Shown piece after piece: positions 53,980 through 62,825 of a stretch of DNA of 64,000 nt. This DNA is from Anaerolineaceae bacterium. Its GTDB lineage: Bacteria > Chloroflexota > Anaerolineae > Aggregatilineales > Phototrophicaceae. The translations under genes were made by a program, and so were the position numbers. The number at the start of each line of letters is the position of its first letter. The stretch's first letter is position 1. The notes beneath the pieces are model-generated. The model was not told where the DNA came from, did no database searches, and was given only the letters and a program-made list of their open reading frames with translations. The stretch covers positions 102,352 to 166,351 of the forward strand of contig WGMX01000034.1 of the NCBI GenBank assembly GCA_016124855.1. Direction: 5' to 3'.

Positions 53980-54825
53980 TTAGCCAGAGATGTGATTGTA
54001 GTAATTGCTGGGGCTTTCCACGTTCCACGTCCAGTGATTGGCGATGCGATTCTTAGGAGCACTAAAACGTTCCCGTAAAATCGTCTTTAATACACGGATA
54101 CCGTCGCGGATGGGTTTCAAATTGCTGTCGCCATGAACACGGTCGCTTTCGTAGCTAGGTACTTCAGCGATCTTCAATTTAGAGCGTAAGGCACGGATAT
54201 TCATTAAGGTTTCAATCTCGAAACCAGAGCTGTCGGGTTCAATAACTTGAATAGCGCGCTTCCAAAATGCGTTGTAGCCGTAGCACAAATCCGTATATTG
54301 ACCACCAAACAAGACTTTAACGGCAAAGTTCAACCCCCAGTTGCCGATACGACGGAACAAGGTTAAATCAGAACTCCCACCCCCTTGTAGAAAGCGTGAG
54401 CCTTTCACATAATCTATGCCGGAGGTCAATGTTCCGACATACATTGCAATCTCCGCCGGATTCATGGAACCGTCAGCGTCCATCATGACGATGATATCCC
54501 CTTCAGCGGCGTCAAACCCGGCACGGAGGGCTGCACCCTTGCCCTTCTTCTGTTCCTCAACGATTTTGATGTCGGTACGCATCGAAAGCGCGACTTCAAC
54601 AGTGTTGTCGGTTGATCGACCATCTACAATGATGACTTCATGTACCCAATCGGGTATATAAGGCAGCACAAACCGCAGGTTCTTTGCTTCGTTAAGGGTC
54701 GGTATGATGACACTAACGCGAGGGAAATCATTCACCTGCACGTCAAACAAGTGGTTTGATTCCTTTTCGTCATAAGCGAAAATTTTCTGAAAAGACGACA
54801 TGCTGATTCCAACGGTATTATTCAT
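53980..54825 (-). CDS. GT2 glycosyltransferase (dolichol-phosphate-mannose-synthase-like)
   Basis: 281 residues. GT-A fold motifs are VIIPTLNEAKNLRFVLPYI near 36, VDGRSTDNTVE, GKGAALRAGFDAAEGDIIVMMDADGS (from GKGAAL to DADGS, including the DxD) and DLCYGYNAFWKRA. No C-terminal transmembrane helices are evident, so it resembles soluble DPM1-type enzymes transferring a sugar to a polyprenyl phosphate. It is the first gene of the polysaccharide operon and might start the lipid-linked intermediate. Confidence 0.92.
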   Translation of the reverse strand: MNNTVGISMSSFQKIFAYDEKESNHLFDVQVNDFPRVSVIIPTLNEAKNLRFVLPYIPDWVHEVIIVDGRSTDNTVEVALSMRTDIKIVEEQKKGKGAALRAGFDAAEGDIIVMMDADGSMNPAEIAMYVGTLTSGIDYVKGSRFLQGGGSSDLTLFRRIGNWGLNFAVKVLFGGQYTDLCYGYNAFWKRAIQVIEPDSSGFEIETLMNIRALRSKLKIAEVPSYESDRVHGDSNLKPIRDGIRVLKTILRERFSAPKNRIANHWTWNVESPSNYYNHISG

Positions 54826-54919
54826 TATCTGGCTCCCTGTGCCTTAACCCAATTTTTCCTTATGATCAATTTCTCTCTAACATCGGTAGAAACAAGTGTC
54901 ATCTACGATTTAAGATTGG

Positions 54920-54943
54920 TCACAAATTGTGATACAGGATCAC
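54920..54943. promoter_or_regulatory. Overlapping palindromes, candidate operator
   Basis: TCACAAATTGTGA (54920-54932) is a perfect palindrome around one central base, and GTGAT-ACAGG-ATCAC (54929-54943) is a second one sharing GTGA. Both lie about 95-120 bp upstream of the first polysaccharide gene. The arms resemble CRP/FNR-type half-sites (TGTGA/TCACA), but neither has standard CRP spacing. Confidence 0.5.
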
Positions 54944-55209
54944 GAGTGATTAATGTCGGTATCTAACAAAAAATGCTGCCATTACGATACGCTGGTAGCA
55001 TTGTTTCAATCGATCAAAGATCGTAAAAAGAATGTAAACTTTTTCACGGAGTACACAATGAGAACTGTAGGCAGTTTCTCGATAGGAGAAGTGGACAATT
55101 TTGCGCAGCCGAATAATGAGGGATTTTCAAAAAGTATACTTAAATCAGCGAAAGTTTGATCAAGAATAAAGATCAGTCCCTTATTAACGGATAAACGTAG
55201 GTCATGCGG

Positions 55210-55239
55210 TGATTATTGGCACGCAACTCACCGTATAAT
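55210..55239 (+). promoter_or_regulatory. Possible promoter of the SH3b gene
   Basis: A consensus TATAAT at 55234-55239 has only a weak -35 region (TGATTA, 55210-55215), about 18 bp away. The predicted transcription start near 55246 precedes the GAGGGGG ribosome-binding site. Confidence 0.4.
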
Positions 55240-55274
55240 GTATTCATGTGATCCGCTTCGAGGGGGCAAAGATT

Positions 55275-56279
55275 ATGAGAAAATTCGGGTTCATTTTGCT
55301 GGTGATCTTGTGTATGACAGTCAGTGTTTCGGCACAGAACAAAACAGAATTTGTGTTACAAGTTGTGGCGGAGAGCGCTTTTATGCGTGAAATGCCGGCT
55401 GAAACAGCGAAGGCGGTCGGTTCGGTCTATGCAAACGCCAGCTTAATAGCGGTCGGACGTAATATGGATGGCGAATGGTTACAAGTTGAGCGCCCCGGCT
55501 TTAATAAGACAGGTGGCTGGATTGCACGCAAGTTGACCCTTTTTACCTTTAGCGTCGCCCGATTACCAATCACTGATTCAACCACGGGATTACTGGGAAA
55601 CAGTCCTGTCGAAGACAGCGGCTTTTCAGTATTGCTGATTATTGAGGCAGCACTCCGCAATGCACCCAGCCGTTTTGCGGCAAAATTGGCCACGATTCCG
55701 CTCAATTTGACGCTGCCTGTTCTGGAACGCACACCTGATAATCAATGGCTAAAAATTAATTATAGAGGTTATGTGGGTTGGGTGGCAGAATACACCACGC
55801 GCATGACAAGCGATATCAATAGTATCCCAGTAAGTCCAGAGTACGCGGGTGACCCTAATTTTGCACCATTTGAATCGATCTCACCGGAAGTTCAACTTTC
55901 CCAAATTGACCGGTTGGTAACGTTTCTGAAACCGGTCAACAATACAACGACTGACGTAGTAAATTACTGGCGTTTGATGTCAGACGGTGAAACGATGGAA
56001 TGCCTGCCGCCGGCTGGAAGTTTCACAGATTATGATATGAGTCCGCGTGACCTCGTGGAGCTGCCGGAACTGAGACGACAAAGCCGCTTATTGAAGCAAG
56101 CCATTGCCGACATTAATACATCAATCAGCATGATGCAGAAGTGCGGCGTCTATACCTATCCTGAGATTCAGACGGCCTACGCAAAAGCGATCAATGCCCA
56201 TAACATCTTTACACTCATTTTGAAGCGAATGGAAATCCTGCGTAAAAGTTTAGTCGATAAGTTCCCTACTCTCCGGTAA
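55275..56279 (+). CDS. Secreted protein with two SH3b domains (1)
   Basis: 334 residues from ATG 55275 (AGGGGG about 9 nt upstream; the track start at 55248 is less likely). The signal peptide MRKFGFILLVILCMTVSVSA precedes two SH3b-like domains: about 25-85 (SAFMREMPAETAKAVGSVYANASL, then WLQVERPG...GGWIARK) and about 125-180 (AALRNAPSRFAAKLATIPL, then WLKINYRGYVGWVAEY). A helical C-terminal region with two Cys follows. SH3b pairs usually bind peptidoglycan, polysaccharide or envelope proteins. The domain order matches the protein at 62826, implying a paralogous set. Confidence 0.87.
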   Translation: MRKFGFILLVILCMTVSVSAQNKTEFVLQVVAESAFMREMPAETAKAVGSVYANASLIAVGRNMDGEWLQVERPGFNKTGGWIARKLTLFTFSVARLPITDSTTGLLGNSPVEDSGFSVLLIIEAALRNAPSRFAAKLATIPLNLTLPVLERTPDNQWLKINYRGYVGWVAEYTTRMTSDINSIPVSPEYAGDPNFAPFESISPEVQLSQIDRLVTFLKPVNNTTTDVVNYWRLMSDGETMECLPPAGSFTDYDMSPRDLVELPELRRQSRLLKQAIADINTSISMMQKCGVYTYPEIQTAYAKAINAHNIFTLILKRMEILRKSLVDKFPTLR

Positions 56280-56467
56280 TGCGTTTTTCAGCAGCGGAGG
56301 TCGTGGCCTCCGCTGTAATACCACTCGTCCAGCCTGATAGTCACACGCATCATTATTCACACGTTGCTCGTTGTCGCTTTTGAGATATTCACTCTATTGA
56401 GTATCCATAGGTGTTCGATGCTGGAATTCTCCAGCCATTACCATGAACATGGAAGTGAGGCGGTTGA

Positions 56468-56600
56468 CATTTTGGAAGACCACTTGGCAACCTTATTAGT
56501 CGATACTAACTTATGAGGCAAGGGAATCAAGTAAGTAGTGGGTGGAAGGTTAGCTAACGATTTGCGGACAAACTCAAACTAAACGTAAGAAATTTTATTA
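56468..56600. repeat. Dispersed degenerate repeat, copy 3
   Basis: Most diverged copy: TTGGAAGACCACTTGGCAAC at 56472, then GATACTAAC, GGCAAGGGAATCAAGTAAGTAG and AAACTAAACGTAAGAA, which matches the tail of copy 1. Relative to copies 1 and 2 it lacks about 8 bp in the conserved frame, so no coding capacity remains. Confidence 0.6.
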
Positions 56601-56627
56601 GGGGCAAGCTGATAACATGCCCCTACG
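56601..56627. repeat. Intergenic hairpin, CCCCTACG family
   Basis: GGGGCA and TGCCCC pair around an 11-nt loop and are followed by TACG. It abuts repeat copy 3 and the end of the next minus-strand gene, where it could terminate transcription. Confidence 0.55.
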
Positions 56628-56637
56628 AATTTCCGAT

Positions 56638-57450
56638 TTATGGCACGAGCGGCGCAGGCGTAGGCTGCGGCATAGGAGTCCAATAGTAATAATAGCGGTA
56701 GCGCGGTGGACGTGTTGGCTGCGGTTCACCGGGTACGATAAATGTTCCACCCGTTTGCAATAAACAGAGCTGCTGCCAACTGGAGCGCTGCGGGGCATTC
56801 GTCCAATACGGAGCGACACGCCAGACATATTCACCGACTTCGCGCGGCAAATCTTCTAACTTAATATGCGCAGTTGTTGTCGTACTGTCATGCGCTCTAC
56901 GTTGACCTGTAGGCGAGATGGTGATCACACTGTAGACGTTCGCACCCTCTAAACCCGGATAAGTTACGGTAAGCTCCTTATCGCCTGCCACAAAACTACC
57001 TGTGAGGGTGAAATTACCCACCCAAGCATCACAAATATTGTCAGACAGGTTAAAAACATCGGGAACACGACTGTTGCGATTGCGGGGCAGACGACGACCT
57101 GTGGGCGGAATGCTGTTAAACGGGATACTGGTACGAATCAAACGGGCATAAACCCAGCCCGATTCACCGCCGAACTTAATCTCCAGCCATTGGTCACCAT
57201 CCCACGACGAAATGAAGTCGCCGCGCCGTCCCAAAATGACCACTGACGAATTTATATCGAGCTGTCCCAAAGCATCATAAGCAAAATCTGGCCCGACATA
57301 AACCCGTGTGCCTTCAAACTCAACAATACCGGTAATGGTTTCGCCGGGGTTAGCCGCGTCAGGATCACCGGGAGGTTGCGCAAATGCTACCGAAATCGTA
57401 AGAATAACGGATATTGAAATGATCAGTGCTGCGATTTTTTTGGACAGCAT
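56638..57450 (-). CDS. Secreted protein with one SH3b domain and Pro-rich tail
   Basis: 270 residues from ATG 57450 (GAGG about 9 nt upstream). The longer track start overlaps the preceding gene by 137 bp and would bury the signal peptide MLSKKIAALIISISVILTISVAFA. An SH3b-like domain (about 40-100: TRVYVGPDFAYDALGQLDINSSVV, WLEIKFGGESGWVYARLI) precedes a beta-rich, fibronectin-like region (VGEYVWRVAPYW) and a Tyr/Pro tail (RYRYYYYWTPMPQPTPAP). It lies 16 bp after the binding-protein gene and is co-transcribed with it. Confidence 0.83.
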   Translation of the reverse strand: MLSKKIAALIISISVILTISVAFAQPPGDPDAANPGETITGIVEFEGTRVYVGPDFAYDALGQLDINSSVVILGRRGDFISSWDGDQWLEIKFGGESGWVYARLIRTSIPFNSIPPTGRRLPRNRNSRVPDVFNLSDNICDAWVGNFTLTGSFVAGDKELTVTYPGLEGANVYSVITISPTGQRRAHDSTTTTAHIKLEDLPREVGEYVWRVAPYWTNAPQRSSWQQLCLLQTGGTFIVPGEPQPTRPPRYRYYYYWTPMPQPTPAPLVP

Positions 57451-57466
57451 GCGTTTATTCCTCGCT

Positions 57467-58729
57467 TCAATCGACACAAGACGCATACTGCGCTTGGCTG
57501 ACCCGTTCTCTCCAAGTGGGAAACGGTTGAAAACCACCAGAACATGTCGCCCCATCCGTTGGGACGAGTGAACAGAATTTATTGGCCTGACGCTGTTGGA
57601 CAACGGCGACCGCCGCTTGATTTGAATCGCCCTTCAACGTAAATCCCTCCCCCATTAGACCGCTGCCAATAGCAATTTGTGCGGCTTGTATCTTTGCTTG
57701 CAGGTTGTTTACTGTAAAGTCACTGATTGTGTCTGGCAAGATATGATGCAGCAAAAGATATATATTAGATGCCGAAAGGTCAGCCGTCACATCGGGTAAG
57801 AGGGCATACTGTTTCAAATAAATAGACCTGTATTGATCGTAAACAGCTCCAAGCACATCTTCACGAAAGGTATCTGAAATTGCCCCGGTACGGCCAATCG
57901 TAATTAGGCCATCCGAGTTGCCAATCCGTTCACACGAGTTACGTCGGTCGGGTTCCCCCACCTGAATGTAGGCTTTGACGTTGGCATCCGCTTGACGCAT
58001 GTTTGACCAGAATTGAATGGAGTCGCGGTTCAACGCAACGACTACCAGCACATTCACCTTACTCTCGCGAATTTGCTTCGCAAATTTGTAACTATTAGAC
58101 ATCACGTTCTCATATGCATAGGTTAACATAGGTGCTGTCGCCAAGCTGCTTGAGAGTGCATCGACAATTTGTTGTGCGGCAGGTCGTTTCTCATGAACGA
58201 TGGCAAGACGCAGCGGCTGCTTTTCCCCCAATAGGGGTGCGACCGTGCTTTGAACGAAATCAGCAGTTTGTGAACCGAGCTGACTGTCGTTGGGAAGCGG
58301 TGAAAAACTCCATTGATGGGGCGTGTCCAACGGCTCGGAGACTTCCCAATAAACGAATGATCCGTCGCGGGAAGACTCCAGCAGAACCTCGCTGACTGCG
58401 GGCGATCCGCTGCCGATAATCAACGGCACATCACCGGAAAGTTGAGCGACCGCCGAACGTGCGCTATCTCGATTATTTGCGGAAACATTAACCAACTCCA
58501 CTGGACGGCCTCCGACTCCGCCGCACGCGTTAACTGCCGCGACCATCGCTTGTACCCCTCGAAACGGGGTAATCGCAGAAGCCGTCAATACCGTTTGTGC
58601 CGGAAAGACCGCGCCAATCCGCAGCGTCTCGCCAGATGCCGCTGTGCAAGCATCCGTATTTTCCTGTGCATGGACAAACGATACGGTAAGGCAAATCAGC
58701 ACGAGTAAAAATAGACGTTTTTGAAGCAT
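57467..58729 (-). CDS. Type I periplasmic-binding protein (branched-chain amino-acid/LivJ-like)
   Basis: 420 residues with signal peptide MLQKRLFLLVLICLTVSFVHA and a Peripla_BP_6 fold: LRIGAVFPAQTVLTASAITPFRGVQAMVAAVNACGGVGGRPVEL (from LRIGAV to RPVEL), IIGSGSPAVSEVLLESS and SASNIYLLLHHILPD. No permease or ATPase genes accompany it, so it may be an orphan receptor working with the SH3b protein downstream rather than part of an importer. Several Cys in the C-terminal part suggest disulfides. Confidence 0.85.
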   Translation of the reverse strand: MLQKRLFLLVLICLTVSFVHAQENTDACTAASGETLRIGAVFPAQTVLTASAITPFRGVQAMVAAVNACGGVGGRPVELVNVSANNRDSARSAVAQLSGDVPLIIGSGSPAVSEVLLESSRDGSFVYWEVSEPLDTPHQWSFSPLPNDSQLGSQTADFVQSTVAPLLGEKQPLRLAIVHEKRPAAQQIVDALSSSLATAPMLTYAYENVMSNSYKFAKQIRESKVNVLVVVALNRDSIQFWSNMRQADANVKAYIQVGEPDRRNSCERIGNSDGLITIGRTGAISDTFREDVLGAVYDQYRSIYLKQYALLPDVTADLSASNIYLLLHHILPDTISDFTVNNLQAKIQAAQIAIGSGLMGEGFTLKGDSNQAAVAVVQQRQANKFCSLVPTDGATCSGGFQPFPTWRERVSQAQYASCVD

Positions 58730-58831
58730 AGTGTTTAGTTTTCGTGTGCAATTTGTGTTAAGTCTACTATAGCCGAACTTTTTGGAATGAATGATTAGCG
58801 TAGGGAATCCGTCAGGCTGGCAATGGGCATA

Positions 58832-58861
58832 TGCACAACAACCTCGCTTAGGCTATATAAT
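58832..58861 (+). promoter_or_regulatory. Possible promoter of the beta-propeller gene
   Basis: TATAAT at 58856-58861 is preceded by a weak -35 (TGCACA, 58832-58837) with an 18-bp spacer, about 40 bp before the gene. It lies in the 170-bp divergent gap. Confidence 0.45.
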
Positions 58862-58899
58862 AAGTTTTAGATTATCTAGCTGACTTTAGGAAACTTATA

Positions 58900-61800
58900 A
58901 TGCGACGACTATACTTGTTGATAGCCTGTCTATTACTGATATTTACTTCGAGCTTATTGGTATTTTCGCAGGATGCCCCTTCTGGGACGGGAACGATTAC
59001 GCCTACGCTACCGCCTGCTTTCCGTATAGAAGGCGAAATTGGAAGAGCTTTACCCCGAAAAATAGTCTACGACCAACACACCGAACGCATAGCGGTAGTC
59101 GATGCTTATAACCGGCTTCTGCTGATAAATGCGCTGGACTACAGCACCATCTATATCCTGCATGAGCAAGGCAGTTATAGCGATGTTACATTTAGTCACG
59201 ATGGCCGCTGGTTGGCTGTAGCCTATAACTTCACCATGGAACTGTGGGACACCTCTAGTGGCAAGTTAGCCGCCAGTTTGACCCAACTCGGCAACACCAA
59301 AGGCATCATAGGACCGATCACTTTTTCCAGCAATGACGCGATGCTCATTTTCTTCGGCATTTATCCCGCGCCGCGAGAGCTGCGCCAAGCGGAAACCGAC
59401 AGCATCACTTATCCTTGGGTCTGGAATTTAGCTGCCGCGCGGGGTGAAGCGGAATCGAGTTTCCCCAAGAAACTAGAAGCGGTACAAATGGTCGATTACG
59501 CTAACGGTTTTGTTCTCTCACCCGACGACAAAATAATCGCAGCCCTGCCCGGTCGTCTGCGGATATTAGATGCTTTCACACTTCAACCTGAATATGAAAT
59601 TCCGACAGCGCGTTACGAACAAGACCCGCTTACCGCGTGGTATAGTTTGCTCGATAACAGTGTTTACGTTCGCCCTGTCACTACAGACACCTTACTGCAA
59701 GTGGACACCAAACGCGGCGTACTGGTCGAAATCCCCATGAACAAACCGCTAACTGACTCCGATTTGAGTCTGATCGGCGGCATCGAACTCGGCTCGATTG
59801 CCCAAGTCATCGGTGGCACTGCTGACCGCAGCTATAACCCGTTAATTGGTATCTTTTTAGGACGGCGCTATCGTGATCCATCTGCTTATGGCAGTAAACC
59901 GCTTACCGTCACGTTAATCGACCTCGTGCTGCCGCCCGCTGCCACGCGGGATAACGTTCTAGCCCTGCTCTACGTATTCGATGAATCAGCCGGAACAGGC
60001 AGCTTTATATTCGGTGGACGGGGTACAGCCCAACAAATGGTACTCAGTCCTGACCGGAAAGAACTACTGGTTCGGCTAACAGAAAAAGACGAAAACGTGG
60101 TCACCTACGACCTTGCGAGCGGGCGTGAACTAAGACGATTTATTCCGGCCTTACGGTCGATTGGTCGTTACAGCCGCCAAACGAAAAACCGCATCTTAGC
60201 GTATGATGCGTCCGGCAAGATGATCATCAGCGACTTCGAACGCCGCAATGCCGCCAGCGACAAAGTAGAGGCCGAGGATCTGCGTTATTCGCGCAGCTTC
60301 GACCGGTTCTTCTTTAGCAACGACAGCAAGAAGATCATCACTTTAGCGGGAACGGAGTGGCGCGAATGGGACGCACTAACCGGTAAGGTACTACGACGTG
60401 AACTGCTTTACCTGAACGGGCAAATCGTAGCGACATCACCGGATGGTTACCGCTACTTAACCTACTTCAACACCAGTAATTCGGTTGGCGCTCAGGTTGT
60501 CGACATGAACAACAATACGAATTACTCGGTTACTTTCCAGAATATTCCGGGAAGTAGTATCAACGACATATATGCCAATCCATCATGGACGCGCTTTCTC
60601 ATCATCTATTCGGAAAACCAATTTGGCCCTTATTATCCCGGCAACCAAATCGCCCTATATGACTATAAAGAAGGTCTAAAATCTTTCATCGCGGGTGATG
60701 ATTTGCCGCCGCTGGCGCAGCGCCAATATGGTTGGGTCGATGACAAAACAGCCTATATCTATGGGCAAGGAACCAACCACGATATGCCGCCGCGCATTTA
60801 TGGTGTGGATTACGCCGCGAATGGGCTGCCACGCTGTATTGCCAATGCATATCCCGAAAGGCAAGATCATTTCCTCCAACTCTGGGAGCGCTTAGTCTAT
60901 AACTTGGGGGCTGACCAACTCAACAATTTATCCTCCACCTTATGCGCTAATTTGCCAAAAACCGCTGACGCAGTGGACGGACAGCTCGTCCTTACAGCGA
61001 CACCTCAAACCATTCGAGTCACGGGACTGCCAACGGGCGAAGTTCCACAGTGTCTATTAGACCGCTATCCGGGGCAAGTTGAAGAATACTCGGAAACATG
61101 GCGACAGTTGGTACAAGGACTTACCCCTGAAAAGACACGGGAATTGGCCGTTATGCTGTGCGACGGCATCGGCATAATCAATCCAGCCGATGTAATTGAT
61201 CTGTCGTTGGGTTACACCATGTTTGTCAATACGGATACGGGTGAGCGTGCCAGCGGGGATTATCAAGTGCCGACCGAGGATACGCGCCCGCTCCAACCGA
61301 TTTACACACTGTTTGAGAAAACGGAAAAGCGCTCGATGGGCACGGCTATTCTCAGCCAAAATGAAGAATTGGTTGCAGCGTCGAGTATGCCCGGTGAACT
61401 GATTATTTATCGACTGCTGGTTCCCTATCGCAGCCTTACTGCACAGATGACCGCGACAGCTGTGGTGCAGTTACAGCAAGCCAACCTGATAAGAGGGCAG
61501 GCAACACCTTCGCCGACATACAACGCCATCGGTACACCACGTCCAACATTGACACCCACACCGGAACAAACGTTGTATCCTCGACCAGCGGATCGCGTAT
61601 TTACAGGCAGCATCAGTAACCAGAATTTTTGCCCGTCAGAGTCTCTTTATCCAGTGACAAAGCTGCCGGCTGATTATCACGCTACCGGAAAAATCTACGC
61701 CTCGATTCAAGGTGATAATCTATGGTCTGTTGAACCAGAAAATGGAACACGCACAGAAGACAAAGACATATTGCAGTGTGGACGCGGGGTTTCGTGCAAA

Positions 61801-62811
61801 TTCTCACCCAATAATCAATGGATATTGGCGGAGTCATACGAGGCCATTTTTATTATTCGACCAGACAATAGTGATCCACGTATTCTCTGGAATTTACTCA
61901 CCCCCAACCCATCTACACCGCCGCCACGGCAGATCAACTGGTCAGGTAATGATACGCTAGAGTGGCAGGCGCGAATTCGGGTAACAGTTGCTGCACCAAA
62001 GCCGTACACTGTATTTAAGCAGGCTTATATTCGTGATGTCTTGAATGTGTATCCTGACCCCAAGCCGTTCATTCCAGAAATCAGTATAAATGAACTACCA
62101 ACTCAATTGGTCGCACGTCAGCCCGGTGGCAATTGGATCGTGGTTTCCACATCGTATAACACTGGTGTAGGAACCGGTTACAAGTTCTACTTATATGACA
62201 CAACCACTGCTCAATATCAAATCTTTGCCCAGAGTAGAACCAGCGCGATTAGCGTATATTGGCATCCTTGGGGTGATCGTCTGTTCTACAATTTCCCAGA
62301 TGAAAATAACAGTATGCGATCAACCTATCAGGTAACCTTTCCGAGCATGACCAATCAATTTCTCGGTTATACGCCCAGTGGTAACTGGTCAAACGATGGG
62401 CGATACATTGCCTATAACACGGGTTCACTATCGCAGCCGATTGCAGTTTGGGATAGCGAAACAGGACAGATAAGAACCTATTGTTTGCCGGAAACAGGCG
62501 CACGGGGTTATGGCGGCTCGTTTATCTGGTCGCCGGACAATCAATATATCGCCCTGCAAGCACCTCTGCCCAAAGATGAATCTAAGCCCGGAGTGGGTCA
62601 ACATACGCTAATTTTGAATATCGCCAATGGCGAAGTAGTTGATCTAACAACCGGAATCGTCCAGATCATTACATGGGCGCAGGAACCGGGGACATATGGT
62701 GATGGTCGTGTTGTCACGCCGACCTTGAGCGTCACCTTAACACCGACTCCTAATGCAACCCTGCCCGCAATTACAGCTTCGCCATCGCCAACCGCGACAG
62801 CAACGCCCTAA
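58900..62811 (+). CDS. Large secreted beta-propeller protein with Cys-bounded helical repeats
   Basis: 1303 residues. A signal peptide (about 1-24) precedes WD40-like blades: VTFSHDGRWLAVAYNFTMELWDTSSG near 90-125, VLSPDRKELLVRL near 385 and FSNDSKKIITLAGTEWREWDALTGKVL around 475-505. Two 37-residue units bounded by Cys (646-682 and 718-754; pattern C-x4-YP...W-x2-L-x2-L...LC) lie between propellers. A Pro/Thr linker (TPSPTYNAIGTPRPTLTPTP) leads to a second propeller with PNNQWILAES and SPDNQYIALQAPL, then a Thr/Pro tail. It probably works outside the cell in binding or sensing. No enzyme motif was found. The next gene follows within 15 bp. Confidence 0.85.
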   Translation: MRRLYLLIACLLLIFTSSLLVFSQDAPSGTGTITPTLPPAFRIEGEIGRALPRKIVYDQHTERIAVVDAYNRLLLINALDYSTIYILHEQGSYSDVTFSHDGRWLAVAYNFTMELWDTSSGKLAASLTQLGNTKGIIGPITFSSNDAMLIFFGIYPAPRELRQAETDSITYPWVWNLAAARGEAESSFPKKLEAVQMVDYANGFVLSPDDKIIAALPGRLRILDAFTLQPEYEIPTARYEQDPLTAWYSLLDNSVYVRPVTTDTLLQVDTKRGVLVEIPMNKPLTDSDLSLIGGIELGSIAQVIGGTADRSYNPLIGIFLGRRYRDPSAYGSKPLTVTLIDLVLPPAATRDNVLALLYVFDESAGTGSFIFGGRGTAQQMVLSPDRKELLVRLTEKDENVVTYDLASGRELRRFIPALRSIGRYSRQTKNRILAYDASGKMIISDFERRNAASDKVEAEDLRYSRSFDRFFFSNDSKKIITLAGTEWREWDALTGKVLRRELLYLNGQIVATSPDGYRYLTYFNTSNSVGAQVVDMNNNTNYSVTFQNIPGSSINDIYANPSWTRFLIIYSENQFGPYYPGNQIALYDYKEGLKSFIAGDDLPPLAQRQYGWVDDKTAYIYGQGTNHDMPPRIYGVDYAANGLPRCIANAYPERQDHFLQLWERLVYNLGADQLNNLSSTLCANLPKTADAVDGQLVLTATPQTIRVTGLPTGEVPQCLLDRYPGQVEEYSETWRQLVQGLTPEKTRELAVMLCDGIGIINPADVIDLSLGYTMFVNTDTGERASGDYQVPTEDTRPLQPIYTLFEKTEKRSMGTAILSQNEELVAASSMPGELIIYRLLVPYRSLTAQMTATAVVQLQQANLIRGQATPSPTYNAIGTPRPTLTPTPEQTLYPRPADRVFTGSISNQNFCPSESLYPVTKLPADYHATGKIYASIQGDNLWSVEPENGTRTEDKDILQCGRGVSCKFSPNNQWILAESYEAIFIIRPDNSDPRILWNLLTPNPSTPPPRQINWSGNDTLEWQARIRVTVAAPKPYTVFKQAYIRDVLNVYPDPKPFIPEISINELPTQLVARQPGGNWIVVSTSYNTGVGTGYKFYLYDTTTAQYQIFAQSRTSAISVYWHPWGDRLFYNFPDENNSMRSTYQVTFPSMTNQFLGYTPSGNWSNDGRYIAYNTGSLSQPIAVWDSETGQIRTYCLPETGARGYGGSFIWSPDNQYIALQAPLPKDESKPGVGQHTLILNIANGEVVDLTTGIVQIITWAQEPGTYGDGRVVTPTLSVTLTPTPNATLPAITASPSPTATATP

Positions 62812-62825
62812 AAGGAGCAATGACT

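Larger units (their letters stand above)
54826..55274. other. Regulatory gap between the polysaccharide operon and the SH3b gene
   Basis: About 450 bp. It contains the overlapping palindromes at 54920-54943 upstream of the minus-strand operon, a 68-codon plus-strand frame (54953-55159) without a ribosome-binding site that I do not accept as a gene, and a -10-like TATAAT at 55234 before the SH3b gene. Confidence 0.5.
56280..56637. other. Gap with repeat copy 3 between convergent genes
   Basis: 358 bp between two convergent SH3b genes. Just after the first gene GCGGAGG...CCTCCGC (about 56295-56313) forms a hairpin that can act as terminator. Repeat copy 3 and the 56601 hairpin fill most of the rest. 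Confidence 0.55.

Noticed and set aside
54953-55159. 68-codon ORF on the plus strand
   Set aside because: No ribosome-binding site, no recognisable motif and composition like the surrounding non-coding DNA.
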